From NCBI GenBank assembly GCA_902489225.1, contig CABTZA010000064.1, positions 1 to 9,448 on the forward strand: DNA of 9,448 nt. The letters are read 5' to 3'. A model generated the notes under the pieces. It saw only the letters and a list, made by a program, of their open reading frames with translations. It was not told where the DNA came from and did not search any database. The stretch comes from an uncultured Collinsella sp. Lineage in GTDB: Bacteria; Actinomycetota; Coriobacteriia; Coriobacteriales; Coriobacteriaceae. A program made the position numbers and the translations under genes. Each line of letters starts with the position of its first letter. Positions within the stretch are counted from its first letter, which is position 1. Below are positions 5,865 through 9,448 of the stretch, piece after piece.

Positions 5865-7247
5865 ATGATCATTACTCTGTGTGGTGGCGGATCCACCTTT
5901 ACCCCCGGCATCGTCAAGTCCATCGCCCTGCGCAAGGACGAGCTCGATGTTGACGAGATTCGTCTGTACGACATCAACGAGGAGCGCCAGCGCAAGATCG
6001 GCGTGCTCGTGGACTGGATTTTGCACGAGGACCTCGGCCTGGACATCAAGCTTACGGTGACCACCGATAAGGAGACGGCTTTTACCGACGCGAGCTTCGT
6101 GTTTGCCCAGATGCGCGTGGGCGGCTACGCCATGCGCGAGCAGGACGAGAAGATTCCGCTGCGTCACGGCTGCGTGGGCCAGGAGACTTGCGGTTGCGGC
6201 GGCCTTGCCTACGGCATGCGCACCATCTTCCCCATGGTCGAGCTGATCGACGACGTTGAGAAGTACGCCAAGAAGGACTACTGGATCCTCAACTACTCCA
6301 ACCCTGCCGCCATCGTCTCCGAGGGCTGCCGTGTGCTGCGTCCCAACGCTCGCATCATCAACATCTGCGACATGCCGATCGCGATCATCGACGTGGTTTG
6401 CGCCGCGCTCGATATCGACAAGAAGGATGTCGAGTACGATTACTTTGGCCTCAACCACTTTGGTTGGTTCACCTCGATCCGCCACAAGGGCGAGGAGGTG
6501 CTCCCGCAGCTGCGCGAGTACATCAAGGAGCATGAGATTCTGCTGCCCGATTCCTACCTCAAGGGAATGGGCTCGCTCATGGCAAAGAAGCCCGAGGAGA
6601 CCACCGACGAGCACCCCGAGCAGAACCGTCACACCAAGGGCAGCTGGTACTACGTCTGGAAGGGCGAGTACGAGATCATGGAGTGCTTCCCGGAGTACCT
6701 GCCCAACACGTATCTGAACTACTACCTGCAGCAGAAGGAGTTCGTCGAGCACTCCAACCCCGAGCGCACCCGTGCTAACGAGGTTGAGGAGACGCGCGAG
6801 AAGAACCTCTTCGACGGCATCGACCACTACGAGAAGACGGGCGAGATCGACGAGAGCACGTTCTATGCAGGCAGCCACGGCGACTGGATCGCCGATCTGG
6901 CTATCGCTCTGAAGAACGACACCAAGCAGCGCTTCCTGGTCATTTGCGAGAACAAGGGCGCTATCCCCAACATGCCCTACGACGCTATGGTCGAGCTGCC
7001 TGCCTACATTGGCAAGAACGGCCCCGAGGTCATCAGCCGCGACAACATTCCGCTGTTCCAGCAGGGCCTCATGATGCAGCAGCTGAACTCCGAGAAGCTC
7101 GTGGTCGAGGCCACGATCGAGGGTTCGTATGAGAAGGCACTCAAGGCCTTTACGCTCAACAAGACCGTGCCGTCGATGAAGGTCGCCAAGGAGGTTCTCG
7201 ACGACATGATCGAGGCCAACAAGGGTTACTGGCCCGAGCTTAAGTAA
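5865..7247 (+). CDS. malA: 6-phospho-alpha-glucosidase, GH4 (MalA/GlvA type)
   Basis: 460 residues, slightly longer than the roughly 440 usual for GlvA/MalA; the extra length seems to lie around residues 225-270. The N-terminus CGGGSTFTPGIV is the GH4 NAD-binding loop. NICDMP (Cys168-Asp169-Met-Pro) is the metal-site signature that marks alpha-specific members; beta-specific ones have CNVP. GLNHFGWFTS supplies the second metal ligand His198. The conserved blocks SNPERTRANEV, NKGAIPNM and the ending WPEL also follow B. subtilis MalA. With NAD and Mn2+ it hydrolyses 6-phospho-alpha-glucosides, such as maltose-6'-phosphate, by an oxidation/elimination mechanism, giving glucose-6-phosphate and glucose in the cytoplasm. 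It is translationally coupled: AGGAG lies at the end of the EIICB gene, and the start codon follows that stop by three bases. It is the last gene of the operon. Confidence 0.95.
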   Translation: MIITLCGGGSTFTPGIVKSIALRKDELDVDEIRLYDINEERQRKIGVLVDWILHEDLGLDIKLTVTTDKETAFTDASFVFAQMRVGGYAMREQDEKIPLRHGCVGQETCGCGGLAYGMRTIFPMVELIDDVEKYAKKDYWILNYSNPAAIVSEGCRVLRPNARIINICDMPIAIIDVVCAALDIDKKDVEYDYFGLNHFGWFTSIRHKGEEVLPQLREYIKEHEILLPDSYLKGMGSLMAKKPEETTDEHPEQNRHTKGSWYYVWKGEYEIMECFPEYLPNTYLNYYLQQKEFVEHSNPERTRANEVEETREKNLFDGIDHYEKTGEIDESTFYAGSHGDWIADLAIALKNDTKQRFLVICENKGAIPNMPYDAMVELPAYIGKNGPEVISRDNIPLFQQGLMMQQLNSEKLVVEATIEGSYEKALKAFTLNKTVPSMKVAKEVLDDMIEANKGYWPELK

Positions 7248-7279
7248 AAGCAACAGGGTCGCTGGCCGCATACCTAGAG

Positions 7280-7317
7280 CAATGCCCCGTCCACGTGATT
7301 GCGCGGACGGGGCATTG
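7280..7317 (+). terminator. Terminator-like hairpin after the PTS operon
   Basis: A perfect 13-bp stem (CAATGCCCCGTCC at 7280-7292 with 7305-7317) closes a 12-nt loop, 32 bases after the malA stop. The 3' tail is only mildly T-rich (TCATTT), so termination may be less tight than at 1068-1102, but stem strength and location support it. Confidence 0.8.
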
Positions 7318-7418
7318 TCATTTGGTAACGCGTTTTATCAAATATGGCATTTATCTGCGGTAATGTTCTATTTCACCGCTGAGGGTGACATTTCATGCCG
7401 CCTGCCGAACTGCGTGGA

Positions 7419-7439
7419 GACCTAACAACTTTTTAGGTC
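7419..7439. promoter_or_regulatory. Inverted repeat upstream of the redox operon, candidate operator
   Basis: GACCTAA (7419-7425) and TTAGGTC (7433-7439) are perfect 7-bp arms around 7 bases. It lies 65-85 bases before the start codon, in the operator or leader zone. A second weaker repeat, TCACC/GGTGA (7373-7377 / 7384-7388), lies upstream. It matches no Rex, FNR or other site I recognise, and no confident promoter was found between 7320 and 7420. Confidence 0.35.
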
Positions 7440-7462
7440 AGTGTTGTGCGTGTAGCAATTTC

Positions 7463-7482
7463 GCCCGGCCTCGCCTCCGGGC
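7463..7482 (+). promoter_or_regulatory. GC-rich leader hairpin before the redox operon start
   Basis: GCCCGG (7463-7468) pairs with CCGGGC (7477-7482) around an 8-nt loop. It ends 9 bases before the GAGAGGGG ribosome binding site and could influence translation initiation. A T-run is absent. Confidence 0.3.
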
Positions 7483-7503
7483 TGCCATGTGAGAGGGGAT
7501 CTT

Positions 7504-9336
7504 ATGGCTCGACTGCATGTAATGGAACGCAGCCACGCTCAGGCCGTCATGGACGACCTGCACGATGCGCTCGGACGCCGTCTGGCGGTGAGTTCGCTCG
7601 CCCCGTGTCCCGTTGAGTTTACGGCGGCGCTCGTCAACCTGTGCTCCACCCAGAGCTGCGGCAAGTGCACGCCCTGCCGTGTGGGCCTGAGCGCGCTGAG
7701 CGATCTGCTCGCCGATGTGCTCGAGGGCCGCGCCGACGAGTCCACGCTCAACCTGATTGAACGCACGGCCCGCACCATCTACCTTTCGAGCGACTGCGCC
7801 ATCGGCTACGAAGCTGGCGCCATGGCGCTCACGGCCATTCGCGGCTTCCGCGACGATTTTGAGCATCACATCCGCGAGCACTCCTGTGGCTTTGACCGCG
7901 AGGCCCGCGTCCCGTGCGTCTCGGGCTGCCCGGCGCACGTCGACATTCCCGGTTACATTTCGCTGGTCGAGGCCGGCCGCTATGCCGATGCCGTCAAGGT
8001 CATCCGCAAGAACAACCCGCTGCCGCTCGTTTGCGGCCTGGTGTGCGAACATCCCTGCGAGATGCACTGTCGCCGCGGCATGGTCGATGATCCCATGAAC
8101 ATCCTTGCCCTTAAGCGTTTTGCCGTTGAGCACAGTGACCTCAACGACCACAAGCCGCATGTAGTGGACAACACCGGTAAGCGCGTCGCCGTGATCGGCG
8201 GCGGCCCGGCCGGCCTTTCCTGTGCCTACTACCTGGCCGTGATGGGCCACAAGGTGACCATTTTTGAGCAGCGCCACCACCTGGGCGGCATGCTGCGCTA
8301 CGGCATCCCCAGCTATCGTCTGCCGCGCGAGCGCCTGCAGGCCGAGATCGACTGGATCTTGAGCGCCGGCATCGACGTTGAGCTCGATCACTCCGTCAAC
8401 GGCGAGGAGCTTGCCCGCCTGCGCGACGAGTTCGATGCCGTCTACCTGGCCATCGGTGCCCACAGTGACAAGAAGCTCGGCCTTCCGGGTGAAGAGGCGC
8501 CCGGCGTGGAATCGGCCGTCAAGATGCTGCGCGCCATCGGCGATGACGAACTGCCCGACCTGAGCGGCCAGCGCGTGTGCGTCATTGGCGGCGGCAACGT
8601 GGCCATGGACGTGGCGCGCTCTGCTGTGCGCTGCGGTGCCGAAAAGGTGAGCATCGTCTACCGCCGTCGCATCTGCGATATGACGGCCCAGGACGCCGAG
8701 ATCGCCGGTGCCCAGGCCGAGGGCTGCGAGGTACTGGAGTTGACGGCCCCGCTCGCCATCGAGACGGGCGAGGACGGTCGCGTGAACGGCTTGCGCGTGC
8801 AACCGCAGATTATCGGCGAGCCCCGTCGCGGTCGTCCGGCTCCGCGTGCCGCTGCCACGCCCGAGCGCGTCATCCCCTGCGAGCGCGTGTTTGTTGCCAT
8901 TGGTCAGGATATCGATTCCAAGCCGTTTGAGGACATGGGCATCGCCTGCAAGTGGGGTCGCGTCGTCACCGATTCGGACGGCGCCGTGCCCAACTTCGAT
9001 GGCCTCTTTAGCGGCGGCGACTGCCAGACCGGCCCCGCCACCGTCATCCGTGCCATCAATGCCGGCCGCGTGGCTTCGGCAAACATCGACCGTTACCTGG
9101 GCTTCGACCACAAGATCAAGCTCGAGGTTGAGCTGCCGACCGTCCAGTTTAAGGGCAAGCATGAGTGCGGCCGCTGCGAGCTGGGCGAGCGCGAGGCCGG
9201 CGAGCGCATTCACGATTGGAATCTGGTCGAACAGGGCCTTACCGAGGAGGAGGCACGCCAAGAGGCGAGTCGCTGCCTGCGTTGCGACCACTTTGGCTTT
9301 GGCGCGTTCCGCGGAGGGAGGAACCTGGAATGGTAG
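7504..9336 (+). CDS. NuoF-type Fe-S module fused to GltD-like FAD/NAD(P) oxidoreductase
   Basis: 610 residues from ATG 7504, with GAGAGGGG (7491-7498) five bases upstream. Residues 1-125 resemble only the C-terminal [4Fe-4S] region of NADH dehydrogenase NuoF: SCGKCTPCR (Cys52, 55, 58) plus Cys98. The NADH/FMN-binding part of NuoF is absent. Residues 130-530 match the glutamate synthase small subunit family: an Fe-S region with Cys138, 142, 177, 181, 185 and 189; FAD-binding VAVIGGGPAGLS (228-239); NAD(P)-binding VCVIGGGNVAMD (358-369); and SGGDCQTGPATVIRAINAG (503-521), which closes the FAD site. Two more CxxC pairs (555/558 and 591/594) end the protein. No glutamine- or glutamate-handling subunit is visible nearby. 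The likely role is passing electrons between NAD(P)H and the Fe-S protein encoded next, whose gene overlaps this one by 7 nt. Such fusions accompany [FeFe]-hydrogenase or formate dehydrogenase subunits in anaerobes; which of these applies is not decided by this window. Confidence 0.85.
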   Translation: MARLHVMERSHAQAVMDDLHDALGRRLAVSSLAPCPVEFTAALVNLCSTQSCGKCTPCRVGLSALSDLLADVLEGRADESTLNLIERTARTIYLSSDCAIGYEAGAMALTAIRGFRDDFEHHIREHSCGFDREARVPCVSGCPAHVDIPGYISLVEAGRYADAVKVIRKNNPLPLVCGLVCEHPCEMHCRRGMVDDPMNILALKRFAVEHSDLNDHKPHVVDNTGKRVAVIGGGPAGLSCAYYLAVMGHKVTIFEQRHHLGGMLRYGIPSYRLPRERLQAEIDWILSAGIDVELDHSVNGEELARLRDEFDAVYLAIGAHSDKKLGLPGEEAPGVESAVKMLRAIGDDELPDLSGQRVCVIGGGNVAMDVARSAVRCGAEKVSIVYRRRICDMTAQDAEIAGAQAEGCEVLELTAPLAIETGEDGRVNGLRVQPQIIGEPRRGRPAPRAAATPERVIPCERVFVAIGQDIDSKPFEDMGIACKWGRVVTDSDGAVPNFDGLFSGGDCQTGPATVIRAINAGRVASANIDRYLGFDHKIKLEVELPTVQFKGKHECGRCELGEREAGERIHDWNLVEQGLTEEEARQEASRCLRCDHFGFGAFRGGRNLEW

Positions 9337-9448
9337 AGCTCAACAACCCCACTGTCAGCGATAACACCGAAAGCGGAGCACTCAATATGGTCAAGCTCAC
9401 TATCGATAATTGCGAGGTCGTGGTACCCGAGCACACCACGATCCTGGA
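9330..9448 (+). CDS. Start of a [2Fe-2S]/NuoG-like redox subunit, probably [FeFe] hydrogenase or formate dehydrogenase (partial)
   Basis: ATG 9330 follows GGAGGGAGG (9313-9321) by 8 bases and overlaps the previous stop by 7 nt, indicating translational coupling; 39 codons are visible before the window ends. An internal in-frame ATG at 9387 begins MVKLTIDNCEVVVPEHTTIL, which looks like the first beta-strands of the plant-type [2Fe-2S] domain that opens NuoG, HydA and some formate dehydrogenase alpha subunits. If that is the true start, the first 19 residues are leader. No cluster-binding cysteines of that domain are reached, so the family is inferred from the strand pattern and from the partner gene. 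Confidence 0.6.
   Translation, partial: MVELNNPTVSDNTESGALNMVKLTIDNCEVVVPEHTTIL

Noticed and set aside
4185..7271. A 1028-codon open frame on the minus strand opposite the EIICB and malA genes
   Set aside because: It is the mirror of two strongly supported + strand genes with GC-rich third positions; the translation is Leu/Val/Asp/His-rich low complexity with no recognisable domain.
7438..9291. A 617-codon minus-strand open frame opposite the NuoF/GltD fusion
   Set aside because: Codon-bias shadow of a well-supported flavoprotein; the translation is Ala/Val/His-rich without motifs.

Overview
The window reads as chromosome from a high-GC anaerobic gut bacterium, most likely a Coriobacteriia member such as Collinsella. 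This is inferred from gene content and style: a DEAD-box helicase with an RGG tail, a phospho-alpha-glucosidase PTS operon, an iron-sulfur flavoprotein next to a probable [FeFe]-hydrogenase-type gene, and GGGGAC/TGGTGCA intergenic repeats. No 16S or other decisive marker is present. All supported genes lie on the + strand.

Layout. (1) 1-1035: 3' end of a DEAD-box RNA helicase with a long Arg/Gly-rich tail, closed by a strong intrinsic terminator (1068-1102). (2) 1103-1655: a gene-poor, AT-richer stretch with a widely spaced inverted-repeat pair (1212-1235 / 1421-1444), a nested hairpin and a small TGGTGCA palindrome. (3) 1656-2417: a stand-alone flavodoxin-plus-2x[4Fe-4S] protein (EFR1-type), with related repeat elements on both sides (1545-1573 and 2429-2495). 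(4) 2418-2759: a repeat-rich, then regulatory, leader: three phased TACCG boxes, a sigma-70-type promoter, a probable LicT/BglG-type RAT antiterminator, and an overlapping alternative hairpin. (5) 2760-7247: a four-gene alpha-glucoside PTS operon: glucose-type EIIA, BglG/LicT antiterminator, EIICB permease and GH4 6-phospho-alpha-glucosidase, ended by a hairpin at 7280-7317. (6) 7504-9448: start of a redox operon: a fusion of a NuoF-like C-terminal Fe-S module with a GltD-like FAD/NAD(P) oxidoreductase, overlapping by 7 nt a gene whose visible N-terminus looks like a [2Fe-2S]/NuoG/[FeFe]-hydrogenase-type subunit.

How they work together. EIICB with the separate EIIA would import and phosphorylate an alpha-glucoside such as maltose, and the GH4 enzyme would cleave it to glucose-6-phosphate and glucose. 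The antiterminator carries all four regulatory PRD histidines and probably acts on the RAT in its own operon's leader, so the operon would sense its own PTS flux. The last two genes probably move electrons between NAD(P)H, ferredoxin and hydrogen (or formate), a fitting partner for fermentation, but the catalytic subunit is cut off by the window edge. The most unusual signals are the leader switch with phased upstream boxes, the repeats bracketing the EFR1 gene, and the NuoF-tail/GltD fusion.
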